Shown in pieces: positions 21,643 to 30,439 of a DNA stretch of 64,000 nucleotides (its first letter is position 1; each line of letters opens with the position of its first letter). The notes below the pieces were generated by a model. The model saw only the letters and a program-made list of their open reading frames with translations. It had not been told where the DNA came from and did not search any database. The DNA comes from Pseudomonas sp. WJP1 (GTDB taxonomy: Bacteria; Pseudomonadota; Gammaproteobacteria; Pseudomonadales; Pseudomonadaceae): NCBI RefSeq assembly GCF_028471945.1, contig NZ_CP110128.1:4824501-4888500 (forward strand), given 5' to 3'. The position numbers and the translations under genes were made by a program.

Positions 21643-22104
21643 TTACTCCTCGACGTGGACGCTGTCCAGGTAAGTACGCACCGCCCACAGGGCTTCCTGG
21701 CTCAGGTAGTCAGCCATCTTCGGCATGTACACCCGACCGTCACGCACCGCACCATTGCGCACACGCTCGACGAACCACTCATCACCGGCGTCAGCGACAT
21801 CGAGCATGCGCAAATCGGGGGCGATGCCGCCGGACTTGGCTTCCAGGCCATGACAGGCCGCGCAGTTCTGGTTGTAGGCCGAGGCGCCGATTTCCACGGC
21901 CTTATCGTGTTCCGGGGACTTGCGGTAGGGATTCACCGAGGCCCAACCGTCGGAATCGAGCTGCACGCCGGCATCCTTGATCGGGGTCAGTCCCTTGGTT
22001 TCCACGGCCTGCGGCACCACATTGCCGTGGGCCCAGACGGAGCCTGCACTGATAAGACCGGCCAGCAGCCCGGTGACGAGCAAGGCGTTGCGTTTTGTTT
22101 TCAT
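21643..22104 (-). CDS. pedF: cytochrome c of the quinoprotein alcohol dehydrogenase
   Basis: A 153-residue secreted c-type cytochrome with one heme site, CAACH at residues 81-85, after a signal peptide ending near VWAHG. Candidate axial Met residues lie in LRMLDV and YMPKMADYL. It accepts electrons from the quinoprotein, as PedF or ExaB do. It heads a four-gene minus-strand operon. A TACCAAGG site lies 103 bp before the start, almost the same spacing as before pedH. Confidence 0.87.
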   Translation of the reverse strand: MKTKRNALLVTGLLAGLISAGSVWAHGNVVPQAVETKGLTPIKDAGVQLDSDGWASVNPYRKSPEHDKAVEIGASAYNQNCAACHGLEAKSGGIAPDLRMLDVADAGDEWFVERVRNGAVRDGRVYMPKMADYLSQEALWAVRTYLDSVHVEE

Positions 22105-22160
22105 TGTTATGCCCTCAGGATTGCACGCAAAACCTCTTGGCAGAGGCTATGGCGGCCATC

Positions 22161-22325
22161 TTAGAAAGCCCGGTACGAAGGCCCCATGCTGCTTTGGTGG
22201 CCGCCGTCTAATCCCTTGGTAGTAAGGCGTTCGTTGGACACGGGACGCGGGCCATGGAGTCGGTCGACGCCTATCAGGGTCAGGATCAGCAGAAACGGCA
22301 GAAGCAATGCTTTGACGATACGCAT
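22161..22325 (-). CDS. putative small membrane-anchored peptide (54 aa)
   Basis: An ATG at 22325 opens a 54-codon frame ending in TAA at 22161, with AGGGG 8 bp before the start. The N-terminus MRIVKALLLPFLLILTLIG is a strong signal-anchor or lipophilic segment, followed by a polar tail (DRLHGPRP...SMGPSYRAF). GC at third codon positions is fairly high. It is 56 bp upstream of the cytochrome c gene on the same strand and could be the first gene of that operon. No family is recognised. The main argument against it is that a TACCAAGG regulatory site for the cytochrome gene lies within it, so the segment may be only promoter. Confidence 0.45.
   Translation of the reverse strand: MRIVKALLLPFLLILTLIGVDRLHGPRPVSNERLTTKGLDGGHQSSMGPSYRAF
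22208..22221 (-). promoter_or_regulatory. TACCAAGGGATTAG element upstream of cytochrome c
   Basis: Located 103 bp before the cytochrome c start; same core as the pedH element. Confidence 0.45.
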
Positions 22326-22389
22326 GGTCAGTCCCCTCAAGATCAGTGGCCGTTGTTGCCCATGCTAGAACCGCGCCGCAAGGGGCGAG

Positions 22390-22403
22390 CTACTACCTTG
22401 GTA
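22390..22403 (-). promoter_or_regulatory. TACCAAGGTAGTAG element in the divergent promoter region
   Basis: Located 64 bp before the small peptide start and 79 bp before the plus-strand binding-protein gene. It contains the same TACCAAGGnAnTAG core and may control both directions. Confidence 0.45.
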
Positions 22404-22482
22404 CTGGCTGGTCGGTACTTTCTGCATATTTCCACGGCTGCATGGGCTTCCTATGCTGGCGCTACCTGTAATGGAGTGCCCT

Positions 22483-23667
22483 ATGCGCCAGCTTGCCCCT
22501 TACGCCTTGATCTACCTGCTGGCGATTGTCTGCGCCGCCGGGCTGGTCACCCAGAGCCAGGCGGCGGATGCGCCGTTGCAGGTGCGCATCGGCTACCTGG
22601 CCTACCGCCCGGACCCCGGCCCGCTGCTGTCGAACGTCATCCCCGAACCAAGCGACGCCGGGCTGCGCGGTGCCGAACTGGCGATCACCGACAGCAATAG
22701 CACCGGGCGCTTTCTCAATCATGCCTACAGCCTGATCAGCGCCAGCGTCGACAGCCCCGAAGCCTTGCTTAACGCTGCAAAATCCCAGCACGAGCAAGGC
22801 CTGCGCCTGTTCGTGGTGAACGCACCTGCCAGCAGCCTGCGCCAACTCAGTGCAGCGCTGCCCGACAGCCTGTTATTCAACGCCGGCAGCCCCGACGACA
22901 GCTTGCGCAGCACCGACTGCCTGCCCAACGTGCTGCACAGCCTGCCAAGCCGGGCGATGCTCGCCGACGCGCTGGCGCAATTCCTGGTGCTGCGCAAATG
23001 GCAACGGGCGCTGCTGATTGTCGGCCCGACCCCGGACGATCAAGCCTATGCCGCAGCCCTGCGCCGCGCGGCCAAGCGCTTCGGATTGCAATTGGTGGCG
23101 GAAAAACCCTGGAGCTTCGATAACGATCAACGGCGCAGCGCCCAGGCCGACATGCCGCTGTTTACCCAGACCGCCGAATACGACGTGGTGCTGGTGGCAG
23201 ATGAGCGCGGCGATTTCGGCGAGTACGTGCCGTACCAGACCTGGTACCCGCGCCCGGTCGCCGGTACCCAGGGCCTGACCCCGGTGGGCTGGCACAAGAC
23301 CGTGGAAACCTACGGCGCCGCACAGTTGCAGAAGCGTTTCGAAGCCCTGGCCGGACGCTGGATGAATGACCGCGATTTCGCGGCCTGGATCGCCGTGCGC
23401 AGCATCGCCAGCGCCGTGAGCAAATCGCGACAGACCGAGCCAATGGCGATCCGCGACCTGGAAATCAGCGACCAGTTGCCGCTGGACGGTTTCAAGGGGC
23501 GCAAGCTCAGCTACCGCCCGTGGAACGGCCAGCTGCGCCAACCGATTCCGATCGTACAGCCGCGGGCCCTGGTCAGCACCTCGCCCCAGGACGGCTTCCT
23601 GCACCCCTTCAACGAGATGGACAGCCTGGGTTACGACAAACCCGAGGTCAGCTGCCGCTTTCCGTGA
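22483..23667 (+). CDS. ABC-type substrate-binding protein of PQQ alcohol dehydrogenase system
   Basis: A 394-residue type 1 (branched-chain amino acid/Leu-Ile-Val-like) periplasmic binding protein with a signal peptide (LAPYALIYLLAIVCAAG). The family is specifically linked to PQQ alcohol dehydrogenase loci. The ATG at 22483 is chosen because TGGAG lies 6 bp before it; earlier in-frame ATGs lack a site. It starts a plus-strand operon with beta-propeller, ATPase and permease genes that resembles P. putida pedA1A2BC, reported to help growth at low lanthanide. Confidence 0.8.
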   Translation: MRQLAPYALIYLLAIVCAAGLVTQSQAADAPLQVRIGYLAYRPDPGPLLSNVIPEPSDAGLRGAELAITDSNSTGRFLNHAYSLISASVDSPEALLNAAKSQHEQGLRLFVVNAPASSLRQLSAALPDSLLFNAGSPDDSLRSTDCLPNVLHSLPSRAMLADALAQFLVLRKWQRALLIVGPTPDDQAYAAALRRAAKRFGLQLVAEKPWSFDNDQRRSAQADMPLFTQTAEYDVVLVADERGDFGEYVPYQTWYPRPVAGTQGLTPVGWHKTVETYGAAQLQKRFEALAGRWMNDRDFAAWIAVRSIASAVSKSRQTEPMAIRDLEISDQLPLDGFKGRKLSYRPWNGQLRQPIPIVQPRALVSTSPQDGFLHPFNEMDSLGYDKPEVSCRFP

Positions 23668-23695
23668 TTACAACAACTACAACAAGGAAACTGCC

Positions 23696-24655
23696 ATGCG
23701 CCGCACTCTGCTTTCTTGCGCCCTGCTACTCGCCGCCGGCCACGCCGCCGCCAGCACCGCCTGGGTCTCCAACGAAAAGGACAACAGCCTGAGCCTGATC
23801 GACATGCAGACCCTGCAAGTCACCGACACCCTGCCCGTCGGCCAGCGCCCCCGTGGCCTGCTGCTGTCCCATGACAACAAGTTGCTGTACATCTGCGCCA
23901 GCGACTCGGACCGGGTGCAGGTGATGGACGTGGCCACCCGCAAGATCATCAAGGAACTGCCATCCGGCAAAGACCCCGAGCAATTCGCCCTGCACCCCAA
24001 CAATCGCTGGCTGTACGTCTCCAACGAAGACGATGCGCTGGTCACGGTGATCGATACCGAGACGTCCAAGGTACTCGGGCAGATCAACGTCGGCGTCGAG
24101 CCCGAAGGCATGGCCGTCAGCCCCGATGGCAAGTGGGCGGTGAACACCAGCGAAACCACCAACATGCTGCACTGGATCGACACCAGCACCCAGACCCTGG
24201 CCGACAGCACGCTGGTGGATCAACGACCGCGCTTCGTCGAGTTCAACAACGACGGTTCGCAGCTCTGGGCCTCGGCGGAAATCGGTGGCACGGTGACGAT
24301 TCTCGACGTCGCCAACCGCCACATCCTCAAGACCCTGAACTTCCAGATCAAGGGCGTGCACCCGGATAAAGTGCAGCCGGTGGGCATCAAGCTCAGCGCC
24401 GACGGCAAGTACGCCTTCGTCGCCCTGGGCCCGGCCAACCACGTGGCTGTGATCGACGCCAAGACCTTCGAAATCCTCGATTATCTGCTGGTGGGCCGGC
24501 GCGTCTGGCAACTGGCGTTCACCCCGGATCAAAAGCAGTTGCTCGCCACCAACGGCGTCAGCGGCGATGTCTCGGTGATCGATGTCGACAACCTCAAGGT
24601 CAGCAAATCGGTGAAGGTCGGACGTTATCCATGGGGCGTGGTGGTGACCCCATGA
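23696..24655 (+). CDS. PQQ-dependent catabolism-associated beta-propeller protein
   Basis: A 319-residue secreted YVTN-type beta-propeller. After a signal peptide (about 19 residues, HAAA), repeated units such as VSNEKDNSLSLIDMQTLQV, LYVSNEDDALVTVIDTET and LATNGVSGDVSVIDVDNLKV are seen. AAGGAA precedes ATG 23696. It is part of the ABC operon, its ATGA overlapping the ATPase start by 4 bp. It may be a periplasmic ligand- or partner-binding platform; no catalytic residues are evident. Confidence 0.85.
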   Translation: MRRTLLSCALLLAAGHAAASTAWVSNEKDNSLSLIDMQTLQVTDTLPVGQRPRGLLLSHDNKLLYICASDSDRVQVMDVATRKIIKELPSGKDPEQFALHPNNRWLYVSNEDDALVTVIDTETSKVLGQINVGVEPEGMAVSPDGKWAVNTSETTNMLHWIDTSTQTLADSTLVDQRPRFVEFNNDGSQLWASAEIGGTVTILDVANRHILKTLNFQIKGVHPDKVQPVGIKLSADGKYAFVALGPANHVAVIDAKTFEILDYLLVGRRVWQLAFTPDQKQLLATNGVSGDVSVIDVDNLKVSKSVKVGRYPWGVVVTP

Positions 24656-25380
24656 ACGCCCTGGAAGTCAGCGACCTGAGCTTTGCCTACGGGCCTCGGG
24701 AGGCCTTGCGCCAGGTGAACTTCAGCCTGGCACCCGGGCGATTCGCCGCGCTGCTGGGGCCCAACGGCGCCGGCAAATCAACCCTGATCGCCTTGCTCAC
24801 CCGGCTCTATGACCTGCAGCACGGCGACATCCGGGTCGGCGGCTGTTCATTGCGCAGCGCCCCGCGCCCGGCGCTGAAACAGCTGGGTGTGGTGTTCCAG
24901 CAAAGCACCCTGGACCTGGACCTGAGCGTCGAGCAGAACCTGCGTTACCACGCCGCCCTGCATGGCTTGTCCCGTCGCCAGACCGGCTTGCGGGTCGATG
25001 CGGAACTGGCTCGCCAGGCCCTGGGCGAACGCCGTGGCGAACGGGTGCGCGAACTCAATGGCGGCCATCGCCGACGGGTGGAAATCGCCCGCGCCCTGCT
25101 GCATGAACCGCGCCTGTTGCTGCTCGACGAAGCCAGCGTCGGCCTCGATCCGGCCAGTCGCCTGGCGCTCAACCAGCACATTCGCACGCTGTGCCACGAG
25201 CAGCGCATCAGCGTGCTCTGGACCACGCATCTGCTCGACGAAGTGCAGCCCGGCGATGACTTGCTGATCCTCCATCAGGGCCGCCTGGTCGCCAGCGGAC
25301 AAGCCGATGCACTGAGCCTGGAACACGGTGGCGACCTGGGCTCGGCCTTCACTCGCCTGACCACAGGAGCTGCCCGATGA
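24652..25380 (+). CDS. ABC transporter ATP-binding protein
   Basis: A 242-residue ABC ATPase. Walker A is GPNGAGKST, the signature region is ELNGGHRRRVEIARAL, Walker B is LLLLDEASVGLDP and the switch His is in TTHLLDE. The signature deviates from LSGGQ (LNGGH). It overlaps the propeller stop and the permease start by 4 bp each, so translation is tightly coupled. It probably powers the 25377 permease in export or uptake linked to the quinoprotein system. Confidence 0.88.
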   Translation: MNALEVSDLSFAYGPREALRQVNFSLAPGRFAALLGPNGAGKSTLIALLTRLYDLQHGDIRVGGCSLRSAPRPALKQLGVVFQQSTLDLDLSVEQNLRYHAALHGLSRRQTGLRVDAELARQALGERRGERVRELNGGHRRRVEIARALLHEPRLLLLDEASVGLDPASRLALNQHIRTLCHEQRISVLWTTHLLDEVQPGDDLLILHQGRLVASGQADALSLEHGGDLGSAFTRLTTGAAR

Positions 25381-26168
25381 ACGCTTATTGGCAATGTTTG
25401 CGCGGTATCGTGCTGCGCGAGTGGCTGCGTTTCGTGCTGCAACGCACGCGGTTTCTCAGCGCCCTGGTGCGGCCGTTGCTGTGGCTATTGGTGTTCGCCG
25501 CGGGTTTTCGCGCCGCACTGGGCATCGCCATCATCGAACCCTACGACACCTACATTCCGTACGAGGTCTACATCATCCCGGGACTGGCCTGCATGATCCT
25601 GCTGTTCAACGGCATGCAGGGGTCACTGTCGATGGTCTACGACCGCGAGATGGGCAGCATGCGCGTGCTGCTGACCAGCCCCCTGCCCCGGACCTTCCTG
25701 CTGTGCAGCAAGCTGCTGGCCACCGCACTGATTTCGCTGCTGCAGGTGTACGCCTTCCTGGCGATCGCCTGGCTCTACGGCGTGCGACCGCCCGCCATGG
25801 GTTTGCTGATCGCCCTGCCGGCGCTGTTGCTGGTGGCGTTGATGCTCAGTGCATTGGGCCTGTTGCTGTCGAACGCGATCCGCCAGCTGGAGAACTTCGC
25901 CGGGGTGATGAACTTCGTGATTTTCCCGCTGTTTTTCCTGTCTTCGGCGCTGTATCCACTGTGGAAAATGCGCGAGGCCAGCGAGTGGCTGTACTGGTTG
26001 TGCGCGGTGAACCCGTTCTCTCATGCGGTTGAGCTGGTGCGCTTTGCGCTGTATGAGCGGTTCAATCCGCTTGCACTGGCGGTGTGCGTGGGTTTGACGC
26101 TGCTGTTCGCTCTGCTCGCCGTGCTCACCTTCAACCCGCAGCATGCCGCCCTGCGCAAATCCAACTAA
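25377..26168 (+). CDS. ABC-2 type transporter permease
   Basis: A 263-residue inner-membrane permease with about six helices and the ABC-2 pattern (GLACMILLFNGMQGSLSMVYDREMGSMRVLLTSPLP; FPLFFLSSALYPL). ABC-2 permeases are usually exporters, which is awkward for a simple lanthanide importer and suggests that a chelator or precursor may be moved. It is the last gene of the tightly coupled operon. Confidence 0.87.
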   Translation: MNAYWQCLRGIVLREWLRFVLQRTRFLSALVRPLLWLLVFAAGFRAALGIAIIEPYDTYIPYEVYIIPGLACMILLFNGMQGSLSMVYDREMGSMRVLLTSPLPRTFLLCSKLLATALISLLQVYAFLAIAWLYGVRPPAMGLLIALPALLLVALMLSALGLLLSNAIRQLENFAGVMNFVIFPLFFLSSALYPLWKMREASEWLYWLCAVNPFSHAVELVRFALYERFNPLALAVCVGLTLLFALLAVLTFNPQHAALRKSN

Positions 26169-26180
26169 CAACACGATCCA

Positions 26181-26275
26181 AATGTGGGAGCGGGCTTGCT
26201 CGCGAAAGCGGCGCCACATTCAACAAATGAGTTGACTGACACAACGCTTTCGCGAGCAAGCCCGCTCCCACATTT
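26181..26275. repeat. paired REP hairpin
   Basis: AATGTGGGAGCGGGCTTGCT arm and its complement flank about 45 bp, between the permease and the CXXCW gene. Confidence 0.9.
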
Positions 26276-26414
26276 GATCTTCATTGTGTGCAGATAGGTG
26301 TAGGAGGCATGGGGAAAAATTACGACTTTAGTACTGGTTCCACCTGTCTATCGTCGCATTCCCAACGCATCGCGACTGGCATGTAATGGGTTCATAACTA
26401 TAAGGACCTACCCC

Positions 26415-26972
26415 ATGCCGCGTGCCCGACGTCACCTGTTGCGTCCCACACTCGCTGCGTTGTCGCTGAGCCTGTGGCTGGGCGGTGCATACGCACAAAC
26501 CCCGCTGTTTTCCGATGACGGCTATCGCATCGACCTGTACCGCAGCCCGACGCCGACCCAGCTGCAAGGCGCAACCATCGTCGACACCCCGGCCCTGCAA
26601 ACCCTGCTGGAACAAAACCCGCGCCCGCTGCTGATCGACGTCTACCGTCGCCAATGGCTGCAAGGCCGCTTCATCGAAGACCAGCCCCACGAAAACCTGC
26701 CCGGCAGCCATTGGCTGGCGAACACCGGCGACGGTGAGCTGACGCCGCCATGGCAGGACTATTTCGCGGGCAACCTGAAAAAGCTGACCAGCGGCGACCC
26801 GACGCAACCGCTGGTCTTCTACTGCCGCTCCGACTGCTGGTTGAGCTGGAACGCGGTCAAACGTGCGGCCAGCCTGGGCTATAAGTCTTTGTACTGGTAT
26901 CGCGATGGCCTCGACGCCTGGCAAGCGGCCAGGCTGCCGGTCACGCCAGCCCTGCCCGAACCCTTTCCCTGA
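26415..26972 (+). CDS. PQQ-dependent catabolism-associated CXXCW-type protein
   Basis: A 185-residue secreted rhodanese-like protein with a signal peptide (to about GGAYA). LLIDVYRRQWLQGRFIE is rhodanese-like. The family cysteine motif reads CRSDCW here, three residues between the cysteines. It probably acts in thiol chemistry in the periplasm beside the quinoprotein. It lies 56 bp before the agmR-like gene on the same strand. A TCGCATTCC element about 52 bp upstream resembles the pqqA-type motif. Confidence 0.83.
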   Translation: MPRARRHLLRPTLAALSLSLWLGGAYAQTPLFSDDGYRIDLYRSPTPTQLQGATIVDTPALQTLLEQNPRPLLIDVYRRQWLQGRFIEDQPHENLPGSHWLANTGDGELTPPWQDYFAGNLKKLTSGDPTQPLVFYCRSDCWLSWNAVKRAASLGYKSLYWYRDGLDAWQAARLPVTPALPEPFP

Positions 26973-27028
26973 GCTTTACGCCTGCGTGTTGTTGCCACAC
27001 CATAATCAAAATAATGAGGTGAAAGGCT

Positions 27029-27694
27029 ATGTACAAAATTCTGATTGCCGACGATCACCCGCTGTTTCGCGAAGCCATACACAACGTCATCAGCGATGGC
27101 TTTGCCGGTAGCGAAGTGATGGAAACCGCCGACCTGGACAGTGCCCTGGCGCTGACCCAGGAGCACGACGACCTGGACCTGATCCTGCTCGACCTGAACA
27201 TGCCCGGCATGCACGGGCTCAATGGCCTGATCAACCTGCGCAACGAAGCGCCGACCATTCCCGTGGTCATCGTCTCCGCCGAGCAGGACAAGCAGATCGT
27301 CCTGCAAGCCATCACCTACGGCGCGGTGGGTTTCATCACCAAATCCTCGCCCCGCGCGCAGATGACCGAGGCGATCCAGCAGATTCTAAACGGCAATGTC
27401 TACCTGCCCCCGGACATCATCCGCACCGCCAAAAGCAGCACGCACCGGCGGATGAACGATGCCCCGAGCTTCCCGCCGGAACTGCTCCAGGCCCTGACTC
27501 GCAAGCAATTGCAGGTCCTGGAGCGTATGACCAAGGGTGAATCGAACAAACAGATAGCCTACACCCTGGAAATCGCCGAAACCACGGTCAAGGCCCACGT
27601 CTCGGCGATCCTGCGCAAGCTCAACGTGCACAACCGGGTGCAGGCGATCCTGAGTGCCGGGGATATCGATTTCGGGTCTTATTTGCGCCGTTGA
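27029..27694 (+). CDS. agmR: LuxR/NarL-type response regulator of alcohol oxidation (AgmR/ErbR/PedR1)
   Basis: A 221-residue response regulator. The receiver domain has DDHPLFRE at the start and phospho-acceptor D55 in LLDLNMPG; the C-terminal LuxR helix-turn-helix is [35 protein letters not shown]. It matches AgmR/ErbR, the activator of exaA/pqq genes. It is a natural candidate to bind the GCATTCG/TACCAAGG elements in this locus. A cognate kinase gene is convergent downstream. Confidence 0.9.
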   Translation: MYKILIADDHPLFREAIHNVISDGFAGSEVMETADLDSALALTQEHDDLDLILLDLNMPGMHGLNGLINLRNEAPTIPVVIVSAEQDKQIVLQAITYGAVGFITKSSPRAQMTEAIQQILNGNVYLPPDIIRTAKSSTHRRMNDAPSFPPELLQALTRKQLQVLERMTKGESNKQIAYTLEIAETTVKAHVSAILRKLNVHNRVQAILSAGDIDFGSYLRR

Positions 27695-27700
27695 CCTCCC

Positions 27701-27807
27701 CCCCTGTGGGAGCGAGCCTGCTCGCGATGGACGTGAGAACGACGCGGGGTGTCAGGCACCCAGTGTCATCGTTCACCACCATCGCGAGCAGGCTCGCTCC
27801 TACAGGG
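27701..27807. repeat. paired REP hairpin overlapping a stop codon
   Basis: CCTGTGGGAGCGAGCCTGCT arm and its complement. The right arm runs into the stop codon (27800-27802) of the minus-strand kinase gene. Confidence 0.88.
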
Positions 27808-30439
27808 ACCCCTGGCCCAACAAATGACTCATCGCCGTCTTCAGCTTCATCGGCCGCACCGGTTTGTGCATCAGGGTATGGCCCAGTTCGCGGATCTGCT
27901 GCTTGAGTTCATTGCTGTAATTGGCGGTGATCATCATGGCCGGGATCGCACAGGCACGGCGGGCATTGATCCGCGCGACGGCATCGACGCCGTTCTGGTC
28001 GTTGTCCAGGTGATAGTCGGCGATCAACAGGTCGGCACCAGCATGGTAGTTGTCCACCTGCCGCGCCAGATCCTCTTCCGACAACGCCGTCACCACGCGG
28101 CACCCCCAACCTTCGAGCAAGGTGCGCATACCGGCGCAAATGGTCGCGTCATTGTCCAGCACCCAGACCCGCGCTCCGCGCAGTCGTTCGAGCATCGGTT
28201 CACTCATCAACAGGCTCGGCAATGGCGTGGGCGCGGTGGCGCTCATCGGCACTTCCACTGAAAACATCGAGCCCTTGCCTGGCCACGAACGCACGTCAAT
28301 GCGGTGCCCGAGGATGCCGGCAATCTTCTCGACAATCGCCAGGCCCAGGCCCAATCCACGATCCTGATCGGGGCGCTGCACGTCGCCGCGCTTGAACTCC
28401 TGGAAGATTTCTTCCAGGCGATTTTCCGCGATGCCCATTCCGCTGTCCCAGACCTGGATCGACAGGCTTTGGTGATGACGCCGGCAACCCAGCACCACGC
28501 GACCGCTGTAGGTGTAGCGAATAGCGTTACTCAACAGATTGCGCAGGATCCGCGCCAGCAACTGGATGTCGCTGCGAACGAGGGCCGAACAGGGGATGAA
28601 ATGCAGTTGCAGGCCTTCGCTGCGCGCCACCTGGGTGTATTCGGCGGCAAGGTTATCCAGCAGTTCGCTCAAGGCGAACGGCGCTATGTCGGCCTTGATC
28701 ACCCCGGCGTCGAGCTTGGAAATATCCACCAGGGTGCCCAGCAGGTTTTCCACATCTTCAAGCGAATTGCTGACGTTGCGCACCAGGTTCTCGCTGGCCA
28801 TCGGCTCGCGCCGTTCCAGCAAGGCACTGGTGAACAACCGCGCGGCGTTCAGCGGTTGCAGCAGGTCGTGGCTGACGGCGGCGAGAAACTTGGTTTTCGA
28901 CAGGTTGGCCTGTTCCGCTTCCAGCTTGGCCTCACGCAAGCGCGACTCGACCCGGCGACGCTCGTCGATTTCGCGCCGCAACTGGTCGTTGAGGGTGGTC
29001 AGTTCGGCGGTGCGCTCGCGCACCCGCAGTTCGAGATTCTGATAAGCCTGGTGCAGCGCCTCGGCGGTACGGCGGCGTTCGGTGATGTCGCGGATCAACA
29101 CGAAGATCCCCACCACCTCGCCGCTGGCCAGGCGATTGGGCACATAGGAGCGCAACATGTAGCGCTCCTGGTTGTTCACGTTGGTCTCGGCGAATTCGAA
29201 GGTCACGCTCTCCCCGGCCAGCGCCCGCGCCACGTACGACTCCAGGCGCTGGTAATGCTGCTCGCTGTGCACTTCGCGCAGGCTCTGGCCGAGCATCACG
29301 CCCCGCGGCCAGCAGTACCATTCTTCGTAGACCTTGTTGGTGAACTCGTAGACCAGGTCGGCATTGAGGTAGGCGATCAACGCCGGCACGTGGTCGGTGA
29401 TCAGGCGAATCCAGCGCTCGCTTTCGCTCAGGGCTTCGGCGTGCTGGTAGCGTTCGGTAATGTCGGTGAAGGTGTTGACGAAGCCGCCGGTGGGCAACGG
29501 ATGGGTGCGGATTTCCAGGACCCGGCCGTCGCACAGGCGCTGTTCGCACTCCTGCACGGGGCGCCCGTTGGCGCCACGGCTGGCCGGGGTCAGCAGGGTC
29601 AATTCGCTGTCGGCAATGACTTCGGCAAACGGACGATGGGCCGCCACCGGCGCCAGGCCACTGAGCTCGAGGAAGCGTCGGTTCCACAGCTCGAGAATGC
29701 CCTCGGCGTTGACCATGGCCACCCCTTGGGACAAGTTGTCGACCGCCCGTTGCAGCAAGTGCGACTTCTGCGCCACTGCCTGTTCGCGGCGCACGGTTTC
29801 GCTGAGCTTGACATCGGTGATGTCGGTGAACAGGATCACCCGCCCGCCTTCCTGGGTCGGCCGTTCGCTGACCTGCAGCCAGCGACCGTCCTGCAAGCGA
29901 TACAGCAGGTTTTCGTCGGCATGCCCGCGGGTTTCTTCGGTAAACAGGCCGTTATTGAGCATCAGGCGCTTGACCTCGGTCAGGCGCATGCCGGCGTTGA
30001 TCCGCACGCGACTGTTGCTCCAGAACGCCTTGAACCGGCTGTTGAACAAGACAATGCGCTGCTCGGCATCGAACAGCACGAAGGCATCGGAAATGCTCTC
30101 GATGGCATCGATCAGGTGTTGATGGGCCGTCTCGGCGCGCAGGCGGGCGTCGCTGAGCAGATGGTTGCCGGCCTTGAGTTCGGCCATGGCCTGGTTCAAG
30201 GCATCGGTGCGTTCACGCACCTGCTCGGCCAGCACCACCGAGTGCTGGAAGGCGGCATACGGATCGTTGCCGCGGGTAACGCCGGACTCGATGCGCTCGA
30301 TCAGCGCCGCGTTGATGCGCTGCAGTTTCTGGTTGTCGCGCTGCAGGACGGCGATTTGCGCCCGCAGTTCAGCGCTGTCCACGGGACTTGCCGCGGGCAA
30401 TGGCAACGCCGGTGAAGGTCTGGTTGATGTGCATGCCAT
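27800..30439 (-). CDS. nahK: multi-PAS hybrid histidine kinase (NahK/ErcS'/PedS1-like)
   Basis: An 879-residue hybrid kinase without membrane helices. The order is an N-terminal coiled coil (AELRAQIAVLQRDNQKLQ), about three PAS domains (LIDAIESISDAFVLFDAE; NLSQGVAMVNAEGILELWN; LITDHVPALIAYLNADLVYEF), a coiled coil, H-box SHDLLQPLNAARLF, N-box RNLLSNAIRYT, G boxes WDSGMGIAENR and GLGLGLAIV, and a receiver with D in IADYHLDND. P. aeruginosa PA1976 (ErcS'/NahK) has the same design and is partnered with NosP. The gene overlaps nosP by 71 bp from ATG 30439 (GGAG 9 bp before) or by 14 bp if the GTG at 30382 is used. The stop codon lies in a REP arm. Confidence 0.85.
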   Translation of the reverse strand: MACTSTRPSPALPLPAASPVDSAELRAQIAVLQRDNQKLQRINAALIERIESGVTRGNDPYAAFQHSVVLAEQVRERTDALNQAMAELKAGNHLLSDARLRAETAHQHLIDAIESISDAFVLFDAEQRIVLFNSRFKAFWSNSRVRINAGMRLTEVKRLMLNNGLFTEETRGHADENLLYRLQDGRWLQVSERPTQEGGRVILFTDITDVKLSETVRREQAVAQKSHLLQRAVDNLSQGVAMVNAEGILELWNRRFLELSGLAPVAAHRPFAEVIADSELTLLTPASRGANGRPVQECEQRLCDGRVLEIRTHPLPTGGFVNTFTDITERYQHAEALSESERWIRLITDHVPALIAYLNADLVYEFTNKVYEEWYCWPRGVMLGQSLREVHSEQHYQRLESYVARALAGESVTFEFAETNVNNQERYMLRSYVPNRLASGEVVGIFVLIRDITERRRTAEALHQAYQNLELRVRERTAELTTLNDQLRREIDERRRVESRLREAKLEAEQANLSKTKFLAAVSHDLLQPLNAARLFTSALLERREPMASENLVRNVSNSLEDVENLLGTLVDISKLDAGVIKADIAPFALSELLDNLAAEYTQVARSEGLQLHFIPCSALVRSDIQLLARILRNLLSNAIRYTYSGRVVLGCRRHHQSLSIQVWDSGMGIAENRLEEIFQEFKRGDVQRPDQDRGLGLGLAIVEKIAGILGHRIDVRSWPGKGSMFSVEVPMSATAPTPLPSLLMSEPMLERLRGARVWVLDNDATICAGMRTLLEGWGCRVVTALSEEDLARQVDNYHAGADLLIADYHLDNDQNGVDAVARINARRACAIPAMMITANYSNELKQQIRELGHTLMHKPVRPMKLKTAMSHLLGQGSL

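Noticed and set aside
19765..22164. 799-codon + strand frame
   Set aside because: Antisense to four genes of the cytochrome operon with recognisable signal peptides and motifs.
28304..30415. 703-codon + strand frame
   Set aside because: Antisense to the NahK-like kinase; no family features.
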